A DNA stretch of 64,000 nt. It comes from Lentzea fradiae (lineage in GTDB: Bacteria; Actinomycetota; Actinomycetes; Mycobacteriales; Pseudonocardiaceae). The stretch is from assembly GCF_900100955.1 (NCBI RefSeq), contig NZ_FNCC01000007.1, positions 248,001-312,000 of the forward strand, written 5' to 3'. A model generated the notes under the pieces. That model did not search any database, was not told the DNA's origin, and saw only the letters and a program-made list of their open reading frames with translations. The translations under genes and the position numbers were made by a program. Each line of letters starts with the position of its first letter. The stretch's first letter is position 1. Positions 45,310-52,931 of this stretch are shown here, one piece after another.

Positions 45310-46188
45310 ATGGCCATCGTCCTGGGTCCCAACCAGTACGGCAAGGCGGAGAACCGCCTCGTCACGGTGTCGCGCAACGGTTCCGTGCACACGATCAGGG
45401 ACCTGACCGTCAGCACGTCGCTGCGCGGCGACCTCGCCGACACCCACCTGACCGGCGACAACGCCAAGGTGCTCGCGACCGACACGCAGAAGAACACCGT
45501 CTACGCCTTCGCCAAGCAGGCCGCGGTCGGCGAGATCGAGGACTTCGCGCTGCGCCTGGGCCGCCACTTCGTCCGCTCGCAGGAACCGATCAGCGGCGCG
45601 CGCATCCTCGTCGACGAGCACTCGTGGGACCGCATCGACGGCCACGACCACGCGTTCGCGCAGGGCTCGAACGAGAAGCGCACCACCGCCGTGACGATCG
45701 ACGGCGAGCAGGCGTGGGTGGTATCCGGCCTGCGAGACCTGGTGGTGCTCAAGTCGACGGGCTCGGAGTTCCACGGCTTCCCCAAGGACCCGTACACGAC
45801 GTTGAAGGAGACCGACGACCGCATCCTGGCGACGTCGGTGACGGCCCGCTGGCGCTACACCGGCACCGACGTGGACTGGGCGAAGTCGTTCGCAGACATC
45901 CGCTCGGTGCTGCTGAAGACGTTCGCGGACAAGCATTCCCTGTCGTTGCAGCAGACGCTGTACGCGATGGGCGAGGCCGTGCTCCAGTCGCACGCCGAGG
46001 TCGCCGAGGTACGGCTCTCCATGCCGAACAAGCACCACTTCCTGGTGGACCTCAGCCCGTTCGGCCTGGAGAACGACAACGAGGTCTTCTACGCGGCGGA
46101 CCGCCCGTACGGCCTCATCGAGGGCTCGGTGCTCCGCGACGACGCGCCCGGCGCTGGTCTCGCCTGGAGCACCCTCCCGGCGTTCTGA
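45310..46188 (+). CDS. urate oxidase (uricase)
   Basis: Oxidises urate to 5-hydroxyisourate with O2 and no cofactor. The 292-residue product shows the T-fold family motifs: the catalytic Thr of VLATDTQKNTVYAFAK (T57), the Lys of NQYGKAENRLV (K12), and VVSGLRDLVVLKSTGSEFHGF. The C-terminus holds MPNKHHFLVDL. ATG at 45310, 5 nt after uraD, so one transcript. First committed step in the window; xanthine dehydrogenase must be elsewhere. Confidence 0.95.
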   Translation: MAIVLGPNQYGKAENRLVTVSRNGSVHTIRDLTVSTSLRGDLADTHLTGDNAKVLATDTQKNTVYAFAKQAAVGEIEDFALRLGRHFVRSQEPISGARILVDEHSWDRIDGHDHAFAQGSNEKRTTAVTIDGEQAWVVSGLRDLVVLKSTGSEFHGFPKDPYTTLKETDDRILATSVTARWRYTGTDVDWAKSFADIRSVLLKTFADKHSLSLQQTLYAMGEAVLQSHAEVAEVRLSMPNKHHFLVDLSPFGLENDNEVFYAADRPYGLIEGSVLRDDAPGAGLAWSTLPAF

Positions 46189-46201
46189 CCGGCGAGACGA
46201 C

Positions 46202-46225
46202 GCCGGGGCCGCGCTCGGCCCCGGC
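46202..46225. terminator. 9-bp GC hairpin between convergent uricase and Imm1 genes
   Basis: GCCGGGGCC (46202-46210), loop GCGCTC, GGCCCCGGC (46217-46225). It starts 13 bp after the uricase stop and touches the stop of the minus-strand gene, so it can act in both directions. No T run. Confidence 0.7.
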
Positions 46226-46692
46226 TACCGGTTCTCCGTGCCGCGCAACGACATCTGCTGGTCGCGCCACGAGTGGAACAGGTCGGCCTCGCTGTACCAG
46301 TCCACGCCGGTCGGCCGTTCGCCCGTCGTCATGAACTCGATCAGCAGCCGCCGGTACAGCTCCAGCGGAACGCCGACTCCCGGCGGGAAGTCCGTGTACT
46401 TCTCGTTGACGTACGGCGCGTCCGCGGAGCCCTTCGGCCAGCCCATGAAGGTGTTGTCGACGTAGTACAGGTAGCCCCACTCACCGCGCACGGCGAGGAC
46501 GACGTTGTGGTCGGGATCGCCCTCGGCGGTGAGCGGCCTGCCGAAGTGGTCGAGCGACCCGTCGTTGCACTCGGGCCTCGCGAGCAGCCTGATCAGCGTG
46601 TCCACGTCCGCTTCACACGCGACGACCTGGTACTTGTGCTCCGCGGAGTCGAGGTCGGGTAGCCCGGTCCAGAGACCGGCTCGCATGCTCAT
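46225..46692 (-). CDS. Imm1-family immunity protein-like
   Basis: A 155-residue soluble protein resembling actinobacterial Imm1 immunity proteins: strands NVVLAVRGEWGYLYYVDN and YTDFPPGVGVPLELYRRLLIEF followed by the family-like ending TTGERPTGVDWYSEADL. In polymorphic-toxin systems such proteins neutralise a neighbouring toxin, but none is seen here. ATG at 46692 (or 46686, two codons later); both lie in the middle of a 22-bp palindrome. Frame extends upstream as shadow. The family call is from remembered pattern and should be checked. Confidence 0.65.
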   Translation of the reverse strand: MSMRAGLWTGLPDLDSAEHKYQVVACEADVDTLIRLLARPECNDGSLDHFGRPLTAEGDPDHNVVLAVRGEWGYLYYVDNTFMGWPKGSADAPYVNEKYTDFPPGVGVPLELYRRLLIEFMTTGERPTGVDWYSEADLFHSWRDQQMSLRGTENR

Positions 46693-46699
46693 GCGAGCC
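46678..46699. promoter_or_regulatory. perfect palindrome around the Imm1 start codon
   Basis: GGCTCGCATG, CT, CATGCGAGCC: 10-bp arms with a 2-bp centre. On the minus-strand message both possible ATG starts lie within it. It could be a dimer-protein operator or an mRNA cruciform that hides the start. A Shine-Dalgarno sequence is not evident. Confidence 0.5.
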
Positions 46700-46766
46700 A
46701 CCCTGCACCCATCGCCCGCGACATTCGACCGCCGAAGGCAGAACCACCTGAACGGGTGAGGCCCGA

Positions 46767-47936
46767 TCAGCCCGACCGTGTGGCGAGACTGCGCAACGCC
46801 GACTCGTCGAGTCCGGTGGCGGCCTGCACTTCCACCGGATCGAGCGCACCGCAGTCCACCGCACGAAGAAAAAATGACGACAACGCCTGGGCCGTGGCTG
46901 GTTCGTCGAGCACGCCACCGGAAACGTTGTGCACGTACGCCTTCAGCCGCGCCGCATCGGCTTCCAGTCCCTCGCGGTAGAACGCGTAGACCGCCGCGTA
47001 ACGCGTCACCAGTTGCGCCGGGTGCAGGTCCCAGCCCTGGTAGAAACCGTTCTCCAGCGAACGCCGCACGAGCCGGTAGTGCGTTTCCCACCCGTGCCGC
47101 TTCTGGTCGCCGACCGGCAGCACGTTCGTCGAACCGTCGGACAGCCGCACGCCCGTCCCGGCCGCGGACACCTGCATGACGTGCCGCGCGAAGTCGCACG
47201 CGCCGTGCGCAAGGTGTTGCTGCGCAGCGGAAAGCCCGCACCCGGCCGTGTAGTCGTAGGTGCCGAAGTGCAGCCCCGACACCTTGCCGCCGCCGGCCTC
47301 GATGAACCGCGGGATCGCGAGCCGTCCCTGCGAGTCCACCACCGACTGCGTCGTCTCGACCTGGATCTCGAACTTCAGGTCACCGCCGAAGAGGTCGAGG
47401 ACCTCGGCGAACACCTCGACCTGGTCCGCCGACGTCACCTTCGGGAAGGTGATCACGAACCCCTGCGGCACCTCCTCCAGCGCCGTCAGGAAGATGTCGA
47501 GCGTCCGGAGCCCGCGTTCGCGCAGCTCCGGCGTGTCGAAAGACTTGATGCGCAAGCCGAACGACAGCGGCGCGACGCCCTCCTCGACCCAGCGCGACAC
47601 GAGGTGCGCCGTGCTCTCGGCGTCCATGTCCTCGACGTCGTCCTCGGGCGCGCCGTAGCCGTCCTCGAAGTCGATCCGCAGGTCCTCCACCGGCTCGCGG
47701 CGCAGCTTGGCCCGCACGCGGTCCAGCACACCGCCGGGCAACGGCGGCAGCAGGTCCGGTTCGATCGACTCCAGCGCCTCGCGGCCCCAGTCCTCGACCG
47801 TGGAGGCGATGATCCGGCCGGCGGGCACGTAGCACGTGTGCACGGGCTGACGCCCCACCGGCCAGACGCGCTCCACAGTGGACAAACGCGCCGTCACGCG
47901 CGCGATGTCCTCGGGCGACAGCGATGTCTGGTACAT
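46767..47936 (-). CDS. DUF6986-type HpcH/HpaI aldolase-like protein
   Basis: A 389-residue protein of the citrate-lyase-beta/malate-synthase-related TIM-barrel superfamily. Characteristic segments: LRIDFEDGYGAPEDDVEDMD (metal-binding acids), VITFPKVTSADQVEVF, FEIQVETTQSVVD (catalytic Glu) and SGLHFGTYDYTAGCG. ATG at 47936 overlaps the aceB stop by one base (TGATG). Such a gene regularly follows aceB in actinobacteria; its reaction is not established. It is possibly involved with glyoxylate or malyl-type compounds. Confidence 0.8.
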   Translation of the reverse strand: MYQTSLSPEDIARVTARLSTVERVWPVGRQPVHTCYVPAGRIIASTVEDWGREALESIEPDLLPPLPGGVLDRVRAKLRREPVEDLRIDFEDGYGAPEDDVEDMDAESTAHLVSRWVEEGVAPLSFGLRIKSFDTPELRERGLRTLDIFLTALEEVPQGFVITFPKVTSADQVEVFAEVLDLFGGDLKFEIQVETTQSVVDSQGRLAIPRFIEAGGGKVSGLHFGTYDYTAGCGLSAAQQHLAHGACDFARHVMQVSAAGTGVRLSDGSTNVLPVGDQKRHGWETHYRLVRRSLENGFYQGWDLHPAQLVTRYAAVYAFYREGLEADAARLKAYVHNVSGGVLDEPATAQALSSFFLRAVDCGALDPVEVQAATGLDESALRSLATRSG

Positions 47937-49426
47937 CAGATCCGCTCGTAGGCCGGCAGTGTCAGGAAGTCGACGAAGTCCTCGGACAACGCGACCTGCT
48001 CGAACAGCTCCACGGCCGCCGCGACGTGCGGCCCCTCCAGCTCGCCGCCGACCCGCGCCAGCACCTCGCGGACCAGGTCCGCGGTCACCTGCGTGCCGTC
48101 GTCGAGCACGACGCCGTTGTGGACCCACTGCCACAGCTGCGACCGGCTGATCTCCGCGGTGGCGGCGTCCTCCATCAGGTTGTGGATCGCCGCGGCGCCG
48201 TTGCCGCCCAGCCACGACGCGATGTACCGCACGCCGACGTCGACGGCGCTCTCCAGCCCGGCCCGCGTCGCGGCGCCACCGGCGGACTTGAAGTCCAGCA
48301 GCTGCTCGGCCGTCACGGACACGTCCGGCCGCTGCTTGTCCACCTGGTTGGGCCGGTCGCCCAGCACCCCGTCGAAGATCTCCCGGCAAATCGGCACGAG
48401 GTCAGGGTGCGCCACCCACGAGCCGTCGAAACCATCGTTCGCCTCGCGCGTCTTGTCCTCACGAACCTTGCGCAACGCGTTCTCCGTGACCTCCGGGTCA
48501 CGCCGGTTCGGGATGAACGCCGCCATGCCACCCATCGCGAACGCACCGCGCTTGTGGCACGTCTTCACCAGCAACTCGGTGTACGCGCGCATGAACGGCG
48601 CCGTCATCGTCACGCTGTTGCGGTCCGGCAGCACGTAGTCCGCGCCCGCGTCACGGAAGTACTTGATGACGCTGAACAGGTAGTCCCACCGACCGGCGTT
48701 GAGCCCCGACGCGTGGTCCCGCAGCTCGTAGAGGATCTCCTCCATCTCGAACGCGGCCGGAATGGTCTCGATGAGCACCGTCGCGCGGATCGTGCCGTGC
48801 GGCACGTTCAGCAGCTTCTGCGCCGTGGTGAAGACGTCGTTCCACAGCCGTGCCTCGAGATGCGACTCCATCTTCGGCAGGTAGTAGTAGGGCTTGCCCA
48901 GCTCGGCGTTGTGGAAGAAGTGCAGCCCGAAGTCGACCAGCGCCCCCACCGCCTTGCGCCCACCGAACTCCAGGTTCCGCTCGTCGAGGTGCCACCCGCG
49001 CGGCCGCACGACGATCGTCGGGTACGGCCCGCCCCCCAGCCGGTACTCCTTGCCCTCCGGCGAGGTGAACTCGATCGTCTCCCGCGCCGCCTCGTACAGG
49101 TTGACCTGCCCCTGCACGACGTTGTCCCAGTGCGGCGTGTTCGCGTCCTCGAGATCCGCGAGCCACACCTTGGCCCCGGAGTTGAGCGCGTTGATCGTCA
49201 TCTTCCGCTCGGTCGGCCCGGTGATCTCCACCCGCCGGTCCCGCAACGCCTCGGGCGCGGGCGCCACCCGCCAGTCGCCCTCCCGCACGTGCTTCGTCTC
49301 GTCGAGGAACCCGAGAGGCCGCCGCTCCGCGCGCAGTGCGAGCAGCTCGTCCCGCCGCGCGGCGTGCGCCTCGTGCAGCTTGGCGACGAACTCAAGAGCT
49401 TCTCCGCTGAGGACCTGCACCTGCAT
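47936..49426 (-). CDS. aceB: malate synthase A
   Basis: Condenses glyoxylate with acetyl-CoA to malate. A 496-residue enzyme of the A (aceB) type, slightly shorter than usual at the N-terminus. Landmarks: [27 protein letters not shown] (catalytic Arg region), [21 protein letters not shown] (metal Glu), [11 protein letters not shown] and the C-terminal Asp/Cys region near [17 protein letters not shown] at 49426 (AGAGGTGG upstream). It faces iclR across a short intergenic region with a candidate operator, so it very likely belongs to the same regulon as the allantoin genes. Confidence 0.93.
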   Translation of the reverse strand: MQVQVLSGEALEFVAKLHEAHAARRDELLALRAERRPLGFLDETKHVREGDWRVAPAPEALRDRRVEITGPTERKMTINALNSGAKVWLADLEDANTPHWDNVVQGQVNLYEAARETIEFTSPEGKEYRLGGGPYPTIVVRPRGWHLDERNLEFGGRKAVGALVDFGLHFFHNAELGKPYYYLPKMESHLEARLWNDVFTTAQKLLNVPHGTIRATVLIETIPAAFEMEEILYELRDHASGLNAGRWDYLFSVIKYFRDAGADYVLPDRNSVTMTAPFMRAYTELLVKTCHKRGAFAMGGMAAFIPNRRDPEVTENALRKVREDKTREANDGFDGSWVAHPDLVPICREIFDGVLGDRPNQVDKQRPDVSVTAEQLLDFKSAGGAATRAGLESAVDVGVRYIASWLGGNGAAAIHNLMEDAATAEISRSQLWQWVHNGVVLDDGTQVTADLVREVLARVGGELEGPHVAAAVELFEQVALSEDFVDFLTLPAYERI

Positions 49427-49460
49427 CCACCTCTCTCGGTTCTGCTGTGTGGACTATAGT

Positions 49461-49475
49461 TTTTGCATTGCGGAA
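49461..49475. promoter_or_regulatory. IclR-type operator candidate between aceB and iclR
   Basis: TTTTGCATTGCGGAA is a 13/15 match to TTTCGCAATGCGGAA in front of hyi. It lies 23 bp before the iclR GTG and 35 bp from the aceB ATG. Downstream GCAATG (49478-49483) gives a second inverted half of GCATTGC. A site here could control both genes. Confidence 0.55.
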
Positions 49476-49497
49476 CTGCAATGAGAGGAGCCCGCAC

Positions 49498-50241
49498 GTG
49501 TCCACAGGTGGCGTGCAGTCCCTGCAACGGGCTTTCGACCTGCTGGAACGCCTGGCAGACGCAGGCGGCGAGGCATCGCTCTCCGAACTGGCGGCAACGT
49601 CGGGTCTCCCCCTCCCGACGATCCACCGCCTGATCCGCACCCTCGTCACGCTGGGCTACGTCCGCCAGAACAGCAACCGCCGCTACACCCTCGGCTCCCG
49701 CCTGATCCGCCTGGGCGAAACCGCCTCCCGCCAGTACGGCACCTGGGCAAGACCGTTCCTGTCCCAGCTGGTCGACTCGGTGGAGGAAACGGCGAACCTG
49801 GCCGTCCTGGACGGCGACGAGGTCGTCTACGTCGCCCAGGTCCCCTCGAAGCACTCGATGAGGATGTTCACCGAGGTAGGCCGCCGCCTGCTGCCCCACG
49901 GCACAGGCGTGGGCAAGGCGATGCTGTCGCAGCTCCCCCGCGACGAGGTGAAAGCCCTCCTGGACCGCACCGGCCTACCGGCCTACACCTCGAACACGAT
50001 CACGGACCCCGCCGAGCTGCTCGCCTCACTGGACGAGATCACCCGACGCGGCTATGCACTGGACGAGTCGGAACAGGAGCTGGGCGTGCGCTGCATCGCC
50101 GTCCCGGTACTGGGCGGCCCCACCCTCGCAGCTGTGTCGGTGTCAGGTCCGGAGGGCCGCCTGACCAAGGAGGCGGTGGCCAAGATCCTCCCGGAGGTCC
50201 AAGCAGTCGCACAGCGACTGGCAGACCGACAACAGGCATGA
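49498..50241 (+). CDS. IclR-family transcriptional regulator, probable allantoin/glyoxylate repressor
   Basis: A 247-residue regulator: N-terminal winged helix (GVQSLQRAFDLLERLADAGG, LSELAATSGLPLPTIHRLIRTL, GYVRQ) and C-terminal effector domain with the family core TGVGKAMLSQLPRDE, GVRCIAVPVLGGP and a SVSGPEGRL. GTG at 49498 has AGAGGAG 7 nt upstream. An earlier in-frame start would include the operator. AllR-type IclR members sense glyoxylate or allantoin; by position this one likely controls aceB, uraD-uricase and the hyi operon. Confidence 0.9.
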   Translation: MSTGGVQSLQRAFDLLERLADAGGEASLSELAATSGLPLPTIHRLIRTLVTLGYVRQNSNRRYTLGSRLIRLGETASRQYGTWARPFLSQLVDSVEETANLAVLDGDEVVYVAQVPSKHSMRMFTEVGRRLLPHGTGVGKAMLSQLPRDEVKALLDRTGLPAYTSNTITDPAELLASLDEITRRGYALDESEQELGVRCIAVPVLGGPTLAAVSVSGPEGRLTKEAVAKILPEVQAVAQRLADRQQA

Positions 50242-50292
50242 GGCCACCGCGAAGGCGAGCAGCAAGACCCCGCGGAACGCGAGCGGTCAAGC

Positions 50293-50317
50293 GGTGGGGG
50301 CCTGCGTCCCCCCGACC
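50293..50317. terminator. bulged GC hairpin between convergent iclR and ftsY
   Basis: GGTGGGGG (50293-50300), loop CCTGCGT, CCCCCC then GACC (50308-50317), pairing GGT/ACC and GGGGG/CCCCC with two unpaired bases. Well placed for a bidirectional terminator between genes ending at 50241 and 50369; no T run. Confidence 0.4.
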
Positions 50318-50368
50318 TCAGGACCCCCGCGGCTCACCCTGCCCAGCACCCCCGGCAAGATCGGAAAC

Positions 50369-51697
50369 TCACCCGAGCAGGGCGTCCACGAAGGCCCCTG
50401 GCTCGAACGGCGCCAGGTGATCGGCCCCTTCCCCCAGCCCGACCAGCTTCACCGGAACCCCCAGCTCCCGCTGCACCTGGAACACGATCCCGCCCTTGGC
50501 GGTCCCGTCCAGCTTGGTGAGCACGATCCCGGTGATGGCCACCTGCTCAGCGAAAACCCGAGCCTGCGTCAGCCCGTTCTGCCCGGTGGTCGCGTCCAGG
50601 ACGAGCAGCACCTCATCCACCACGGCCTGCTTCTCGACCACCCGCTTCACCTTGCCGAGCTCGTCCATCAGCCCGACCTTGGTGTGCAGCCGCCCGGCGG
50701 TGTCGATCAGCACCGTGTCGACCCCGGCGTCCATCCCCCGCTTCACGGCCTCGAAGGCGACCGAAGCCGGGTCTCCGCCCTCAGGTCCGCGAACGGTCTC
50801 GGCCCCGACCCGCTTGCCCCAGGTCTCCAGCTGGTCCGCGGCGGCGGCGCGGAACGTGTCCGCGGCGCCGAGGAGCACGGTCCGGCCGTCGGCCACCAGG
50901 ACGCGGGCGAGCTTGCCGGTGGTGGTCGTCTTGCCGACGCCGTTGACGCCGACCACGAGCAGCACGGCGGGCTTTCCTGCGTGCGGGAGGGCCTTCAGGG
51001 AGCGGTCCATCTTCGGGGCGAGCGCGTCGACGAGCACCGAGCGCAGCAGGGCGTGGGCCTCGGCTTCGGTGCGCACGCCGGCGGCGACGATCCGGGACCG
51101 GAGGGTCTCCACGATCTCCATCGTCAGGGTGGCGCCGAGGTCGGCGATCAGCAGCGTGTCCTCGACGTCCTGCCACGAGTCCTCGTCGAGGTCGCCGGCG
51201 CCGAGCAGGCCGAGCAGGGAGGTGCCGAACGCGTTGCGCGACTTCGACAGCTTTCCGCGCAGGCGCTCCAGGCGGCCTTCCGTCGGTTCGATCTCCTCGA
51301 CCTCGGAGGCTTCCACCGGGAGGTCGACCTCGACGAAGCCGCGCTTCACGGAGTCGCGCGGCACGGAGGCGTCGTCGCCCACGCCCGGCTGGCCGTCGAC
51401 CTCGGTGCGGTCGGCGACCGGGTGCTCGACGGGAGCGGGGGCGGAGGTCACGACCTCCTCGGTCACCGCCGCGTCGGTCACCGCCTCGGTCACCGTCGCC
51501 TCGGGGGCGGCGGGCGTCAGCGAGATGCCGGACGAAGCCTGGTAGCCGGTCGGGCGGGCACCCTGCTCCCTCTGCTTCTGGGTCAGGCTGATGCGACGGC
51601 GACGCGTCAGCACCACACCGGTCACCAGCGCGGCGATCAGCACGACCACCACGACGACGAGGATCAGGACAAGGGAAGACGTTGACACGGGGACCAT
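50369..51697 (-). CDS. ftsY: signal recognition particle receptor FtsY
   Basis: Membrane-associated SRP receptor GTPase. The 442-residue product begins MVPVSTSSLVL with an N-terminal membrane helix (about 5-28; usual in actinobacteria), then an acidic linker of about 110 residues, and an NG domain: VVGVNGVGKTTTTGKLAR (G1), DTFRAAAADQLETW, VDVLIDTAGR-type G3 (TVLIDTAGRLHTK) and TKLDGTAKGG (G4). ATG at 51697 chosen; an earlier in-frame start (51742) adds 15 residues. Standalone, partner of ffh. Confidence 0.94.
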   Translation of the reverse strand: MVPVSTSSLVLILVVVVVVLIAALVTGVVLTRRRRISLTQKQREQGARPTGYQASSGISLTPAAPEATVTEAVTDAAVTEEVVTSAPAPVEHPVADRTEVDGQPGVGDDASVPRDSVKRGFVEVDLPVEASEVEEIEPTEGRLERLRGKLSKSRNAFGTSLLGLLGAGDLDEDSWQDVEDTLLIADLGATLTMEIVETLRSRIVAAGVRTEAEAHALLRSVLVDALAPKMDRSLKALPHAGKPAVLLVVGVNGVGKTTTTGKLARVLVADGRTVLLGAADTFRAAAADQLETWGKRVGAETVRGPEGGDPASVAFEAVKRGMDAGVDTVLIDTAGRLHTKVGLMDELGKVKRVVEKQAVVDEVLLVLDATTGQNGLTQARVFAEQVAITGIVLTKLDGTAKGGIVFQVQRELGVPVKLVGLGEGADHLAPFEPGAFVDALLG

Positions 51698-51803
51698 GGT
51701 TCCACAGGCGCGCATGTGATCCGCCAACCATGTAGCGATCAATTAGGCGAAATTTTCACCAAACCTCTTGCGCCCGGCTGTGGTGTGGAATAGACCACAC
51801 GTC

Positions 51804-52931
51804 GTGAGGGTGATCGGACTGATCTCCGGCACGTCGATGGACGGCATCGACGTGGCCGTCGCCGACCTGTCGATCCACGGCGATGTGGTCGAGCTGGTGC
51901 CGGTGCAGTGCGCCGAGCACCCCTTCCCCGAGGACCTGCTGGCGATGCCGGGGAACCTCGCGGAAGTGTGCGCCTTCGACACGTCGCTCGGGCAGGCTTT
52001 CGGCGAAGTTGCCGCCGGATACCTACCTGCGGACCTGGTCGCCTCCCTCGGACAGACGGTCCACCACGAGGTGCAGGACGGCGAGTGCCTCGGCACGCTG
52101 CAGCTCGGCCAGCCCGCGTGGATCGCCGAGCGGACCGGCCTGCCCGTCGTCGCCGACCTGCGCGTGCGCGACGTCGCCGCCGGTGGTCACGGCGCGCCGC
52201 TCGCCTCGACGCTGGACGCGTTGTGGCTGGCCGGGGACGCGCCCGCGGTCGCGCTGAACATCGGCGGCATCGCGAACATCACCGTCGTGCGGCCCGGCAG
52301 CGCCCCGGTCGCCTACGACACCGGACCCGGCAACGCGCTGCTGGACGCCGTGGTGGACCGCGTCACGGACGGGCGCAAGCGCCAGGACACCGGCGGCGAG
52401 CTCGCCCGCAGGGGCCGCGTCCGCGAGGACGTGCTCAAGAAGCTCCTCGCCGACCCCTACTACGCCAGGCCGTGGCCGAAGTCGACGGGCAAGGAGGTCT
52501 ACAACGCGCGCTATCTCGACGCGTTCGCGGCCGTCGAGCCCGAGGACCTGCTCAGAACGCTCGTCGAGCTGACCGCCCGCACCATCGCGGACGCGTGCCG
52601 GGCCCACGACGCGAATGTCGTCGTCGCGTCCGGCGGCGGTATGCGCAACCCGGTGCTGGTGGCCGCGCTGGAGCAGGCGCTCGGCCCGATCCCGCTGACG
52701 ACCAGCGACACGCAGGGCCTGCCGCGCGACGGCAAGGAGGCGTATCTCGCCGCCCTGCTCGGGTTCCTCACCTGGAACGGGATCGCGGGCAACACGCCGT
52801 CCGCGACCGGCGCGTCCGGCCCGCGGCTGCTCGGCGCGATCACGCCGGGCGCGGGACCGTTGCGGCTGCCCGAGCCCGTCACCACCGCCGTGTCCAAGCT
52901 GAAAGTGGGGGAACCGAAGTGCGCGCACTAG
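51804..52931 (+). CDS. anmK: anhydro-N-acetylmuramic acid kinase
   Basis: Cleaves and phosphorylates 1,6-anhydroMurNAc to MurNAc-6-phosphate in cell-wall recycling. ASKHA-fold, 375 residues from the GTG at 51804: RVIGLISGTSMDGIDVA (phosphate-1), GQTVHHEV, LNIGGIANITVV, DTGPGNALLD and VVASGGGMRNPVL. A GTG two codons later (51810) is an equally good start. It overlaps the start of the downstream symporter gene by 13 nt. Confidence 0.93.
   Translation: MRVIGLISGTSMDGIDVAVADLSIHGDVVELVPVQCAEHPFPEDLLAMPGNLAEVCAFDTSLGQAFGEVAAGYLPADLVASLGQTVHHEVQDGECLGTLQLGQPAWIAERTGLPVVADLRVRDVAAGGHGAPLASTLDALWLAGDAPAVALNIGGIANITVVRPGSAPVAYDTGPGNALLDAVVDRVTDGRKRQDTGGELARRGRVREDVLKKLLADPYYARPWPKSTGKEVYNARYLDAFAAVEPEDLLRTLVELTARTIADACRAHDANVVVASGGGMRNPVLVAALEQALGPIPLTTSDTQGLPRDGKEAYLAALLGFLTWNGIAGNTPSATGASGPRLLGAITPGAGPLRLPEPVTTAVSKLKVGEPKCAH

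Noticed and set aside
51908..52918. Extension of the symporter frame to 856 codons
   Set aside because: The added part is a shadow of anmK; the membrane protein starts cleanly at the GTG at 52919.
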